From Physocladia obscura (taxonomy: Eukaryota > Chytridiomycota > Chytridiomycetes > Chytridiales > Chytriomycetaceae): a stretch of DNA of 39,443 nucleotides. The stretch's first letter is position 1, and every line of letters begins with the position of its first letter. Under the pieces are notes generated by a model. That model was not told where the DNA came from. It did not search any database and was given only the letters and a program-made list of their open reading frames with translations. Where the stretch lies: NCBI GenBank assembly GCA_027596945.1, contig JADGJH010000033.1:1-39443 (forward strand), in the 5' to 3' direction. A program made the translations under genes and the position numbers. Below are positions 19,773 to 33,704 of the stretch, piece by piece.

Positions 19773-22256
19773 TTAAATAAATATATGATTAATTAACTTC
19801 GAGTAATTAGGATTCAAATGGGAAAGTTTCAATATTTCCACTGTCAAAACTTTCTTTGATATTTGCCAGAACTCTTTTAGTGTAAAATATTTGATAATGT
19901 TTCTCTTCGTATCGGTTGAATCCCTCGTTTTCTTGTTTTGCGTGATTTTCTGAGCATTTACAAAAGTAATCACATCACTCTCCCCAAAGATTATTTCTTT
20001 CATTTCTTTCATTCCAATTTTCACTTTGTTTTGATAATTCGACGCAATTCCTTTCATTTTCATATTATGTTTCGCGTTTTTTGTCAAGTATGTGTGATTT
20101 TTTGGTCCAGCACCAATAAACTCCATAATATAGTCTCCCAGATCTAGTTCGTTTGTAAATTCCCCCAGGTAACAGCCTGTTGGTATCTGAGGTGTAATTT
20201 CTCGGTCAGCCCAAATTACAGAATCTGAATCATAATACATTCAATCCATTCCAAGTGTATCTGACACATCATACAATTTTAATCGCCTGTATGCTGTTGT
20301 GAATGCAGCAATGTATACATTGTTGTTGTAGTTGATGGGGCAAAAAATTGTTTTCTTTGAGTAGCAGATTTTCATCATGCTATCATTCATAATTAATCAC
20401 ATTCTCGTATTTATCATTGAAAGGTAATTAGTAGTAATCGGACGGGTTTGTTTTGTAACTGACAATATGTGTCTGCAAGAAATTGTCTTGTTGCCCAAAC
20501 TTGCCCCACAATGCATTGAGAAATAATTTTGCTACTTCACGTATCCCTTTGTTTTTCTTCATAGCATTAATATTTAATTGAATTGATTGGTGTTTAAGTA
20601 TTTGTTCCCATAGTTTTTGTTTTTGGCACCAGTTGCAACATTGTCAGGAAAGCCACTGCACTCTTGCTTGATTTTCAAATGTTTTTAAATATATCCCTTG
20701 AACAGATCTGCTGAGCTTTTATCTAAGTGCCAAACTTTGTAGATCTTGTCAATTTTGTACCCTTTTTTCAAAGCAACTTTAACTTCTTCAGTAACCCAAG
20801 TTCTGATAAATGATTGTTCATAGTCTGTGTGACTGCAAAATTCCTGTTCTGTCAGTGTGCACTGTTGACACAACATGAAAATCAGTTTTTTGTTGATGTG
20901 AAGTGGGAGGATAGGGGGGTAAAAACCGTTTGGTGCAATGACTTTGCATTTAATAAATCCAAAATAATTCGAGATATCTTGATGATCCAATATTTTGCTG
21001 CTGTGAATGATTTTTGGATGACAAAATGATGGAAAATTCATTTCAACTATTACACTTGGATAAAAACTAGTAAAATTGTAATAATTAATATTTTTGTTTG
21101 ATTTAGCAGTGTAATAAAATTTACATCTGTGCATCCTCCATAGAAGTCATCTTGAGGCTGTAAAGGTTCCACATACTCAAAATCCTGTTCAAATAATTTG
21201 AAGAATGGCTCCAATTGATATAATGCACCAAACTTATATTCTCAAATTGTTCTGACTTTGATCATTTTCAACAATAGCAGCAACCAACTTTTGATTTCTT
21301 GCCACAACTCTCCTATTGGTCTGTTTAATTTTGGATTCATTGTGTTGGATTTGAAATAGCAATTACATCCATGATAAAAACATCCCAGAAATTTGAAAGC
21401 CTCCTTGGATTTATCACAGTATCCATCAACAACAACCAATCCCTTCAATTTGCCTCTTCTCACCTTTCATGGCATGCTGGATATTCTTTTACTCAATCTG
21501 AAGTAAATATTCTAACCACACAATGCTCTTTTTTAAATGTATTTGTGGAGTTTGGAAAGAAAAAGAATAAAAGACTCTTCAAAGACTCTTCAAAAGAAAA
21601 ATAGTTCGAAAGCGGTTGGAAAGCGGTTAGAAATCAGTTAAAAATCTCTTGAATTATTCTTAAGTTGTTGAAAGTAATAGAATGCTTGAGAAAATTCTAG
21701 AAAATTTTTTGAGAAAATTAGATTGAATTTCTAATTTACATCGGCCTCCACAGATGTGCTTGTTTTCAATATCAGTACTTTTATCTGCTCCAATTCTTTT
21801 GTAATCATCGCACATGTATCTCACTGAACACTTTACACATTTCCAATAAGATTTACATTGGTTCTTCAGATGTGCCTCAAAGCATTTTCCATTGTAATAT
21901 TCCATGTTGCATTCAATACAGAGTGGAACTTTGCCACTTGATTTGCAGTCAACTCATTTGCATAAATTGCATTTCTGATCACCTCAGTGCTTGTTTTTGT
22001 CCTTATGCCCTTGAAAGCATGAACTATGCTAATAAGATGCCTTAAAGTAAGCACTAATTCTTGTTATAGTGTGGTAATGCTCTCCATCCTTCAGCAAATA
22101 AACCGTTTGTTGATGATCAGTATTTTCCTTGTAAAACATGTCATTACCATTGTTCCAATCAACAATGATTACACAGCAATGTAACATATCCTCAAACTTT
22201 ATAATGTTCTCCACCTTTTTAAGTGGAACATCTGCCTTTTTATGCAAATCTTATGC
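19773..22256 (-). pseudogene. Decayed B-family DNA polymerase of Polinton/Maverick type
   Basis: Reading 5' to 3' on the minus strand, fragments in several frames follow the order of the protein-primed-type PolB found in Polintons/Mavericks. An N-terminal VYLLKDGEHYHTIT segment comes first, then a Cys-rich zinc block (CFEAHLKNQCKSYWKCVKC), then the exonuclease-side motif VDGYC..FLGCFYHGC. Palm motif A reads YYNFTSFYPSV, motif B AKLFLNALWGKFGQ and motif C YYDSDSVIW, with GPKNHTYLTK downstream. Motif A has Asn where the catalytic Asp is expected, and frameshifts and stops separate the pieces, so it is not functional. A 170-bp repeat at 21555-21724 breaks it between the zinc and exonuclease segments. 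I did not find a capsid, packaging ATPase or integrase nearby. It could also derive from a related virus-like transposon or linear plasmid. Confidence 0.75.
21555..21724 (+). repeat. Dispersed repeat copy 1 (inserted in the PolB pseudogene)
   Basis: This A-rich block of about 170 bp is similar along its whole length, in the same orientation, to 26541-26697. Shared runs include GAAAGAAAAAGAA, GTTGGAAAGC, CTTGAATT, GTAATAGAA, GCTTGA and AAAATTAGATT. It sits exactly where the polymerase reading frame is broken. It is probably a short non-autonomous element or a solo terminal repeat; its termini are not clear. Confidence 0.65.
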
Positions 22257-23323
22257 TCTTGCAGTCTGTGATTGACCCCTTTAATCAAAGTTCTATATCC
22301 ACTTGAAGTCTTGTCTTTTGTCAGGTTCTTCCTGTCCTCTCTCATTGTAGTTGCAAAAGACCATCAAGCAAAGCTTGGTCATCAGCTCAAAGCCAGTCAT
22401 CAGCAAAAGCTGACATCAACCAAAGCCGGTAAGCAGTGGAGAGTCATTTATCCCACAGCATCTGCATTAAATAATTGAAATTCACCACAGCAAAGCAATG
22501 GTAATAGGTCCAGAATAAACTTGGAAAATGTCTGAACCCTGGCTAGGTTCTGAGAATAGTAACAATATTCTTGTATTCTAATGGAGCTATCTTGCCATTG
22601 TTGGTTCTGGTTTTGTAAACTACATACAATTCACAAAAAACTTTTTGATTTGACTTGTAGACATTCCTTCTTTGTTTTCTACTATATCACCCAAGTTGTC
22701 AACGTCAATTTCAAAAAATATCTCTCATGCTTACAGAAAGGAACCCTTTCTCAGTTTTCTCTGATTTCAAAGAAGATTGTTTTGTATCAGTTTCAAAAAC
22801 ATGATTTATTTCATACAACTCTAATTTATGTTAAAAAGACTTTCTATTATTGAGAAATTGTAAGTATATTGATTAGCAAAATGTGTATCAAAGAGATTGC
22901 AGAATGTCATATAGCCTTATATCTTTGTATCTGCAGATTAGAATTCTATAAGTATAATGAAAGGAGTTTTCATACTAGCCAGCCTGGGAAATCTATAGTT
23001 TGACAACCAACCAACATGTCTACGAGTGAAAGTATTCTTCTCATACAACCAAACCGGCTATTATACCGCAAAAAACAAATACAATAATAAGCGTACTACA
23101 CAATCTCCTTAATACTAAAGCACCCACTAATGTGTGTGCCAATATCTCAAAAAGGTAACAAAGTATTTAAACTTTTTGCAATAGCTTGAGTATATATGAA
23201 ATCCGCCTGAAAAATTGTTAAACTACAACAGAACAGCACTTCGCTGTGCACGAACGGTGTGACTAAAGAAATTGTAGCATCAATCCAAACACCATTTCAA
23301 ATCAACAAAGATGGAGACACGTC
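22257..23323. other. Spacer with short repeated words, no gene supported
   Basis: At 22360-22430 a few related words built from CATCAGC and AAAGC recur, giving a low-complexity look. The minus strand may carry further degraded polymerase N-terminal sequence, but I cannot support it. The last few hundred bases are the upstream flank of the hydrolase gene. Confidence 0.4.
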
Positions 23324-24747
23324 ATGACAAATCAAATCATTTTTATGTTCTGGAAAACAGCAGACCAAAAAGTCACCAATTCAGACGTTGCAGTTGCCGA
23401 CTCTGATACAACCGCCTTAGAAACCACCTCTAATTCCATGCGCTTCAACACAAGCAGTCGCGAAAAGCTTGCCCACGTCGAAGGCCTGTTGCTGAGTCGG
23501 TTGGTTGTGGCTTTCATTTTCTTCTTTTCACTGATTGCAATCCCAATCCGACACTCTCAGCCATGTAAAATCTCATTTCAAGCGCCATCTTGTTCGTCCA
23601 AAGGGCCGTGACTGGGCAATCAACACTCTGGTGATAAACGGCCCTACAGATCTGGACACAAGCCAAATCATTGATCCCAATAGAAAGACCCTTGTGCTTA
23701 TGCACGGTTACGGCTCAGGCCTTGGATTTTTCTACAGCAACTACGATACGCTTTCGCAGATCCGTGATTCGAATGGCGAACGTATTCAAATTATAGCCGC
23801 CGACTGGCTAGGGTGTGGCGGTTCCAGTCGACCGCGTTTTGCTGTTCGAAATTCCAAAGCGGGAGTAGATTCTGTCAACGACGCGACTGCAGTTATTGCA
23901 GCCGAAGACTATTTTGTCGACGCGTTCGAGGACTGGCGACAGGAAATCAACCTTGAAAAATTCGCTCTTGTCGGACATTCATGTAATTAACTGATAACAA
24001 AATTTAAAAAAAAAAAAAATTCAAACCACGTAGTTTGGTATTTTCGTAGTGGGCGGCTATTTGTCAGCAGTATATGCGCTCAAACATGCGCATCGTCTTT
24101 TTTCGTTGACCCTTCTCTCCCCGTTCGGTCTGCTCTCTCACCCTCCAGACTCGGCACCCCTTATAGTTTCAGAGCATGCCAACCAGCTCCCCTTCGCCCA
24201 GCGTCTGTTTCTCGCCGCATGGAAATATAATGTCACCCCGCAATGGATTCTGCGTGGTCTCGGCCCATATGGTCCCAAAATGGCTTCCCGCATCGTTTCA
24301 CGTAGATTCCCCACCATGGATGAGAGCGAACAACATCTGATTTCAGACTATGTATACAACCTTTCCACTGTCCGTCCAGCTGCAGGCGAATACGCTCTCA
24401 ACGCGTTAATGGAACTGCGTGCTTTATCGCCCGCAAAGTCCACCACCATTTCTCCAGAAATCGATAAAGGTAATGAACGCCGCAGCTCGTTTGGCCTGTT
24501 TGCACGCAATCCTGTTGGTCTTCGAATGTTCAAAGGTCTTCCCGAGGCTCTTCCCGTCACAATCATTTTCGGGGACAATGATTGGATGTTTTCAAACAGT
24601 CGTCAAATTCTTGCTTTGGATCTCATACGCGCTCGCAAGGCAAGCAGACTACATATTCTGGATAATGCTGGCCATCATTTGTATCTTGATAATCCGCAAC
24701 AAATGTATCGTACGATTGAAAAAAGTCCTTTGTTCGATCACAAGTGA
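23324..24747 (+). CDS. Alpha/beta hydrolase, ABHD4/ABHD5/Cld1-like
   Basis: Three exons (23324-23499, 23561-23982, 24050-24747) give 431 aa. Family motifs include INTLVINGPT, the oxyanion region LVLMHGYGSGLGFFYSNYD, the nucleophile elbow GHSLGGYLSA with Ser199 at the exon 2/3 junction, and the acid region FGDNDWM (Asp375/377). The C-terminal NAGHHLYLD has the catalytic His and the H(X4)D motif (His408-Asp413) of the CGI-58/ABHD5 group. Relatives include the yeast cardiolipin deacylase Cld1 and lysophosphatidic-acid acyltransferases such as Ict1, so a phospholipid-remodelling role is likely. I infer mitochondria or lipid droplets as location but do not see a clear targeting signal. The N-terminus is polar, and an ATG at the TTTATGTTC codon eight residues in is an alternative start. 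Translation at 23311 would be in another frame. Confidence 0.9.
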
Positions 24748-24781
24748 AAATGAGAAACTTTTTTTTTCTTTCTTTTTTTTT

Positions 24782-24791
24782 NNNNNNNNNN
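24782..24791. other. Assembly gap (10 N)
   Basis: Ten undetermined bases follow a T-rich tract just after the hydrolase stop. The true gap size is unknown, so adjacency of the flanks is an assembly statement. Confidence 0.95.
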
Positions 24792-26540
24792 GCGTATTTC
24801 ATAGTATGAGGAAGGGAGAAAAGTGGTTATCTCCGGAGCAGAAAAAAAGATATTTCCCTAACATCTTTAAATCTTTTTTTATTCCTTGAACTTTTGTTAT
24901 ATTCAGAGAAAATGGTCAGTAGAAGGAAACTTTGAAACCAAATAAAACTTGCCGAAGCCATCCAGAGACTTGCTGCAGCATTATATTATCAAGTAGAACA
25001 TCAAACAAACTCAAGGTACGAAATATTCTTACAGCGTCAAAGAAGATATTTAGGTTAAACAATTTGCCAACACTACCTGCATATTGTTGCCAACCATCAC
25101 TTGAATTAATCCAAAGATTAAGGTAATGTACTACTTCTGAGGTATAAATAAACATATTTTCCCAAAATCTTGCAAGTACAGATAACAAGCAATGAACTGA
25201 TTCTTAGATTAAGAGTCTTGGACTATCCTTTTATTTTTTTCTTCTTTTATTTAGTCTTGCTTCCAATTCTGAGATCCAGCTTTTTTTACAACCCACAACT
25301 GACATACTATGACAAATTTTATTCTGAATGATGCCCAAAACAAACAAGAAAATACGCAGCAAATTGAGAGTTTACCCTGAGTTTTGTTAATCTCTCCAGT
25401 ATCCTTTGTGAATTTTTTGAAAGCATGCTATTACAGTAATTTGATGCATAAATGCTACTGAGCTTTTATTTTGTGTTAAATTCAGCTGCTGCTTCACTAT
25501 AATTTATACTTATTATCAACAATTTTTTCTTTATGCTGATTTTTTGTAGCTTTACTCTTTTGGTGGAAGATAACTCCAGACAATTCCTATTTCCAGCAAT
25601 TTCATAGCTGTGACTGATGAACCTTGAGCAATTTATGCTTCAACCAGCACCACAAAATATTTTTCAAATTCAACTTCCACCAAATTTTTCTGTTGTCTTT
25701 AGAAAAAAACACCTGGTGTTCCATCACATCCATACATTATATGGACCACTGTATTGCAATAAATTTTTTACACTACATACATTTAGTTCTGGCTTGTTAC
25801 ATTTGAGAAATACCTTGTGTACTTTTTTTATTTTTTATTTTTTATATAAATTATTTTTGTTATAGTTCAACATTTAGACAAGAAGGAGTAATAATTTTAT
25901 CCCTGATTCATAGTTGCTTCTTTGGAAGATCATTTAGTTCCTTCATAGATTCTGTAATAAATTCTCCTGCCATTGCAAGAGAATAACTTTATACCCCTTG
26001 GCACAATAGGCAGTTTGTCCTGTTATGTTACACTGTCCCAGAGTGCATACTATTTGCCTTGCCATTGTTTTTTTTTTTTTTGGAAGTGAAGTCTGCAACC
26101 TGTTTTCCTGGCTTCTAACAATGCTGTTGGAGTCAGTTGTAACATTTGCTAAATTGTTGTTCCACTATCAGTTTTTCAACAATTAACCAGCTGCTTTTGA
26201 CTTACTTTTATTTGCCATTATCTGAGTTTCTGATAACAGATACTTGACTGTACATTTTATGTTTCTTATATGTGAAGTAAATTGTGCAATAAAGGCTGGA
26301 GAACAGATGTAAGGTTTCAGTAAGTTGAAGAAAAGAAGTTAAAGTTTTGCTGGTAGCTGTAGCAGCTTGAATTAACTAATTCAATACTAGATATTTTAGA
26401 ACTAAATGACAAGTGTTCAAGATTCAAATATGAAATTAAGTTGAATAGAAGGTTTAATACTTACTATGCACTTAATTTATATTTATTAAGTCCAATAATA
26501 AAGTAATGAAAGAGTTGGGTTTAAGTAGTTTTTGAAGTAG
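24792..26540. other. AT-rich spacer without a supported gene
   Basis: Only short ORFs are present and none shows a motif I recognise. Composition and broken frames suggest old transposon-derived DNA. Confidence 0.45.
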
Positions 26541-26697
26541 AAAGAAAAAGAAAGAAAAAAAATAAAAGATGCTTCTAAGGAAAATTGGTTTGAAAGTGGT
26601 TGGAAAGCAGTTGGAAATTGCTTGAATTGTTTTTGAGTGCTTGAATGTAATAGAAGGCTTGAAAAAATTCAAAAAAATTCATAACGAAAATTAGATT
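26541..26697 (+). repeat. Dispersed repeat copy 2
   Basis: This block of about 157 bp is similar in the same orientation to 21555-21724, beginning with A-rich GAAAG repeats and ending at AAAATTAGATT. Here it lies in non-coding DNA about 240 bp before a transposon-protein fragment. Confidence 0.65.
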
Positions 26698-26939
26698 AAC
26701 AAATATGTTTTGCATTTTATTATCGAAAATTTTCATTCAAGTTTCGGTTGTTGGATCAAATAAATATTTATTTTATTTTATTTTACTGAAGTGTACTACA
26801 ACAAAATCAACAGTATTTTATGACTTGCTTCAAAGTTGGAAGTTTTGGGATATGTAATGCAACTACAATGATTCACAAAAACCACCACTAGAAAGAAGAG
26901 GCAATTCCAAGTGACAAAGCGATTCTCAAGAGCCGTGTC

Positions 26940-27185
26940 ATGCATTATCCTACAACTGTAGCTGCTCAAGAGCTAGTCCTATTTGCTGATAATTGTGCTG
27001 GGCAGACCAAAAACAGTGGCTCTTTTGTAATTATAGAAAAATTTTTAAGCATTACATTAAATTTTATAATTGCAGGACACATAAATGATGACAGATTGGA
27101 TCAATTAAACTCTGTAAATCTTGCTCTCCAAGATAAGGCAAAATTTGCATTACATGTGGACTCAGCATATGAAATTTTAAAATGA
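26940..27185 (+). pseudogene. Transposon-protein fragment (DNC-GQ-KN motif)
   Basis: An 81-codon fragment contains LFADNCAGQTKNSGSF followed by LNFIIAGHINDDRLDQLN. This looks like the D-N-C-x-G-Q-N-K-N and later G-H-T motif pair of a transposase-like protein family that is repetitive in many eukaryote genomes. The N of QNKN is T here. There is no start context and the flanks are not open, so it is a relic. The family name is not certain. Confidence 0.5.
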
Positions 27186-27886
27186 AAGTGAATTGCAAAG
27201 AATTACACACCAGGAAACTGAAAGATTTAGAAGGAAAGCTGTTGGAAACATCAAAAGTCATGAAAATTAAAAAATTATAAGCAAATAAAATAATATATTG
27301 AAAATAAGTAAAGAATAAATAGTATGAGTTTAATTGATGGTTGGAATTTTTTTGAATTGAAAATTTTCGTATTTTCCTGTCTGTAACAATCAGAAATCTA
27401 ATTTTTTGAGAGGTGCATTCTGCGGAGGAAAAAAGCACATCATTTATTTTATGAATTGTTTTCAAAGTCTGTTTTAAATCTTTAGGCTAACTCAAAATTA
27501 TCTCTCTCATATACTAATTTCATTGTTATTTTTTATTACTTTCATAATGTGGATTTGTTTCTAAATTTTATTTTATTTTGTTCCCTTGCGGTGTTTATGG
27601 CGAGCTGGTGTATTTGGTTGATTGTTTGTCTTAGTTGGTTTTGCTTCCACGTGTATTTTAAAGTTATATAACAAATTTTTGATGCTAATTTTTATTTATC
27701 TTTTAGATATGTTTGTTTGACAAACCGGTGTAAACTCAAATTTGCTTACGTTTGCTTGGCCTATTTTAAATAAACTTATCTTTTTGTGTTCGAACCTCTC
27801 CTGAACCTGGATGGCTCGGCGCAACAAAGAACGCAAAAAAAAAAAGGTATCAATTTTTTCAAAAAAAAGAGACAGAAATCAAGACA
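27186..27886. other. Spacer upstream of GFA1
   Basis: No coding sequence is seen. The last few hundred bases probably contain the GFA1 promoter and an A-rich leader that ends just before the ATG (GACAATGTGTGG). Confidence 0.45.
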
Positions 27887-30632
<2,746 letters not shown>

Positions 30633-30696
30633 AATCTTCAGAGTTGGTGTTTGGCTTATGTGCCGTTATTTTTTTAATTTTTTGTTGCCTCTTCAA

Positions 30697-30702
30697 AATA
30701 AA
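30697..30702 (+). terminator. Likely poly(A) signal of GFA1
   Basis: AATAAA lies 65 nt after the GFA1 stop in an A/T-rich tract, upstream of the ERG3 start. This is a position-based assignment. Confidence 0.4.
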
Positions 30703-30884
30703 ATAAGCAAAAAGTTTAAGTGATTACAATATGTTTGATGGAAAGAACAGAAGGAATCACGATGACTCTGATATCGGATTTCCGATTGGCCATGCTGTTT
30801 TCAGCATCACGCCACTCACAAACGGACAAAAAAGAAAATGATTTCAGATTTCTCAGAAAAAACGGAGAAAAACCAGCATCAAAT

Positions 30885-31945
30885 ATGGCTGATTATCTGC
30901 TCAACTATACAAATCCTCTATTTGATGCAGGATTTTCACTTGTAACAGATAGTCCATTGCTTCTCGCACATGACTCGGTCCCGCGCATTCTGCTGCAGCT
31001 GTGGGCCTCTCTGACTATACTCGCCGCTGTGCAATATCTGATTGGAGCATCGTTCAACTTCTACTTTCTGTTTGACCGCGAAACTCTCAAGCATCCAAAA
31101 ATACTGCCAAATCAAATAGCTCGCGAAATCTACTTATCCCTCGAATCTTTGCCATACACAGGCGTGGTGACCGCCCCGTGGTTTTTCTTTGAGTTGTACG
31201 GATATAGTAAACTTTACGATGAGCTGACTTACTGGTGGGAGATTCCCGTGCAGCTTGTGACGTTTTTCCTGTTCACCGATTGTCTCGTCTACTGGATCCA
31301 TCGAGGGTTTCACCACCCGTCTGTTTACTGGTGGCTACACAAACCTCACCACCTGTGGAAAGTTTGCACACCGTACTCTGCATTGGCATTTCATTGGCTG
31401 GTAACATTTGATCGCTTGTTTACTTTTTTTTGGCTTCTAACAATGATACATGCATTGCAAATTTTTTTTTTAGGATGGATATGGCCAGTCAATTCCTTAC
31501 CACCTGTATGTTTATTTATTTCCGATGTACAAACCATTGTATATTGTGTCTTTCTTTTTTGTGCAAATCTGGACAATAAGCATTCATGATGGGTGAATTA
31601 ATTTTTATTTTTATGACAGCTGAAATCAGTGAATTCTTACTCAACTTGCTTATTTTTCAGCGTTTACATTTCAAACGACGAAATCTTGCTTTCATCTGCG
31701 CACCACACGATTCATCATTTGGAATTCAATTATAACTTTGGTCAATACACAACTCTTTGGTATTATAATACTTATTTTTAAAGGAATTGTTTTCGAACCT
31801 GACGACTGCACAATTAAATTAAAGGGATCGAATTGGTGGCAGTTATAAAAAGCCAGTGGAACAGTACAAGAATGAAATGTTCTTTGATAAATTGAAGCGA
31901 AATGGGACAAATAAACATGCAGCAGAGGAAAAGAAATCGGAGTGA
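30885..31945 (+). CDS. ERG3: C-5 sterol desaturase
   Basis: Four exons (30885-31400, 31474-31592, 31661-31759, 31825-31945) give 284 aa. The enzyme introduces the C-5 double bond in ergosterol-type sterols at the endoplasmic reticulum, using a di-iron centre. The diagnostic histidine boxes are present: HRGFHH, HKPHH and AHHTIHH. Family blocks [20 protein letters not shown] and [18 protein letters not shown] also appear; the last two are rebuilt across introns 2 and 3, which confirms the splice sites. Membrane helices occur at about residues 38-62 and around 120-140. The start chosen is MADYLLNY. An in-frame ATG at 30738 would add 49 polar residues with no family character and is more likely leader. 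The protein ends in a charged tail (AAEEKKSE). Confidence 0.93.
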
Positions 31946-32304
31946 GAAAAAAAAAAGGGGGAATAATGTGGCATGTTATAAGTTAGAAGAAAAAAATTTT
32001 TTTTTTTTTTTTTTTTAATAAAAAACTTTAATAAATTAAAATTTTTATTTGTGTGGCTTTACTATTGTTTTTTTTTTTTTTTATAGATATTTCATTACCT
32101 TTTACTAACATTGACAAAGAAATGTTCCGGACAAATTTTGCATTAAAATATGTTGACGCTTCTGAAATAAAAAACTGCAATAAAATTTTTCCAAAAAAAT
32201 CAACCAAAACCGTGGACTTTATTAAGTCCATTACAAACAGCACGTATGATCTCCGACGCGTCAGCAACTTAGAAAATGCGAATGTGGCTTTTTGTCACAA
32301 ATTC

Positions 32305-32384
32305 TGAAGATCTCTGGGCCTGGCAGTCACAAAAACGGAGATCTTCACTGATGTTTGTGATTAGCATTTTGCTCACAAACATCA
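32305..32384. repeat. Two adjacent perfect inverted repeats (hairpins)
   Basis: TGAAGATCTC (32305-32314) pairs with GAGATCTTCA (32338-32347). Immediately after it, TGATGTTTGTGA (32349-32360) pairs with TCACAAACATCA (32373-32384). Two stems of 10 and 12 bp with loops of 23 and 12 nt sit one base apart. Confidence 0.8.
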
Positions 32385-32447
32385 AGTACTATTCAATCTT
32401 ATCACCATTTGATTACTATCTTTCCATTCTTGTGCATCTTAATAAAA

Positions 32448-32495
32448 CATTTTGCTCACAAACATCAGAGTCATTTTGCTCACAAACATCAGAGT
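32448..32495 (+). repeat. Perfect 24-bp tandem repeat, two units, plus a dispersed partial copy
   Basis: Two identical units (32448-32471, 32472-32495) begin CATTTTGCTCACAAACATCA. The same 20 bases occur at 32365-32384, where they form one arm of the second hairpin, so the tandem unit and the hairpin share origin. Confidence 0.85.
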
Positions 32496-32931
32496 ACATA
32501 CAAAAGCTTACGAAAACACAATCACAAATGTCTGAAATCTCAGTGGAATAACAACAAATAATTATAACAATAATAATAAAAATCAAATATAGAACTTCCT
32601 CTAATTTATAAGTTTCAAAGTAATTTATTGGTAAAACAGGGCAGGGCAATGTCATTAAGAGCAATATTTATTAATGCAGATAAATCTGTAGAGTCAATAA
32701 AAGAGTTTATTCTGAATAAAAATAATGGCTCAAGTATAAAAAAAAGTCAATATTAAGGCTAAGTTTATTCAGGTGAAGAATTACTCAAAGCACAATAATA
32801 ATAAAATGAAAGAGGAGAAAGAGAGGGAAAAAAAGCTTAAAGATGCATCATCAGAAAAGAAGAAAAATGAGCAGAAAGGAAGAGGGCTCATTTGGCTAAT
32901 AAGGATCAAAAACAGTGTCACAGAGTTTTGG

Positions 32932-33458
32932 TCAAGCCCAATGCCCCAAGCAATGGACCTTGACCAACAAATGACTGTGCTCTAATAATTGTGGAAACTT
33001 TGTATTGGATGCAAGACCCAATGCAGAAATCTTTTTGACAAACATGTGGTCTTTCAGCTGCTTCAACAACCTTACTTCAAAGGTTGTCCACCACACCGAG
33101 GTGTTTTCTGTCCATCCGTCTACTCCCTGCAGCTCGTTGGCATCTTGTCCTGGTCCAAACAAGCTTGTGAGAGTGTCCATGCAGCAGTCCAATGTTGCTT
33201 CAGCTTCTCTACTTCCTTCCAGCTGCAGTTGTCTTCAACTTTATATGGACCTCCTGAAATGAATGTACCTCCATAAGAGTACCTGACCAACTTTCCTCTG
33301 TGCCTGTCGCAGTATAGAACATGGGACTCAATCCTCTCCTGACCAGGTTGCATGTTAATCTGGGTCATATTCATCACACTTTCAATGTAGCAACCCCAAA
33401 TCTCACAACAACTCAAAAGTCTGAACAATGGAACTCTACAAGACCAACATGCAGACAA
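32932..33458 (-). pseudogene. Unidentified decayed gene, two frames (transposon-associated)
   Basis: Two overlapping minus-strand frames look coding and continuous with one another. The first (33458-33120) contains HVLYCDRHRGKLVRYSYGG and DNCSWKEVEKLKQHW. The second (33192-32932) contains DGWTENTSVWWTTFEVRLL and LLVKVHCLGHWA. Together they suggest one Trp/Cys-rich protein of at least 170 aa with a frameshift in the overlap. I do not recognise the family. Its position beside a DDE transposase suggests element-borne cargo or a second transposon. Confidence 0.45.
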
Positions 33459-33704
33459 TTATTATGTGTTTTGTCCAAAATTGGATTTTTCCACTCAAAT
33501 CAGATCTCCATTTTTCATCCACTGTCACTGCTCAAATTCATTGTATTAACTTATGGACCTCTATCAAGCTGTTTTGAAGAGACAGTCGTCTTCTAATGTA
33601 CGCAGTTATTGTCTGCATATGTACTACCATAAGGGCAAGTCAAAAAGTGCACTTGCATACCTCTTCAACAGTCCCCCTTGACTATAGCCAATTAGATTAA
33701 TCAG

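Larger units (their letters stand above)
31946..32931. other. Non-coding, repeat-bearing spacer
   Basis: It begins with the ERG3 3' flank and long A and T runs, and continues with the small hairpins and 24-bp repeats annotated separately. A lysine-rich plus-strand ORF at 32773-32985 is low complexity and not supported as a gene. Confidence 0.45.

Noticed and set aside
27780..27830. tRNA-like B box (GGTTCGAAC on the minus strand)
   Set aside because: The flanking bases cannot form the T-arm stem and no A box or acceptor stem fits.
30738..30884. N-terminal extension of ERG3 from an earlier in-frame ATG
   Set aside because: The extra residues are polar and unlike sterol desaturase N-termini; kept only as an alternative start.
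32773..32985. Lys/Glu-rich plus-strand ORF
   Set aside because: It is low complexity in an A-rich tract and its end overlaps the better-supported minus-strand pseudogene.
33449..33618. 11-bp inverted repeat (ATGCAGACAAT / ATTGTCTGCAT) as transposon termini
   Set aside because: The arms are only about 150 bp apart and do not bracket the transposase, so they are not its terminal repeats.
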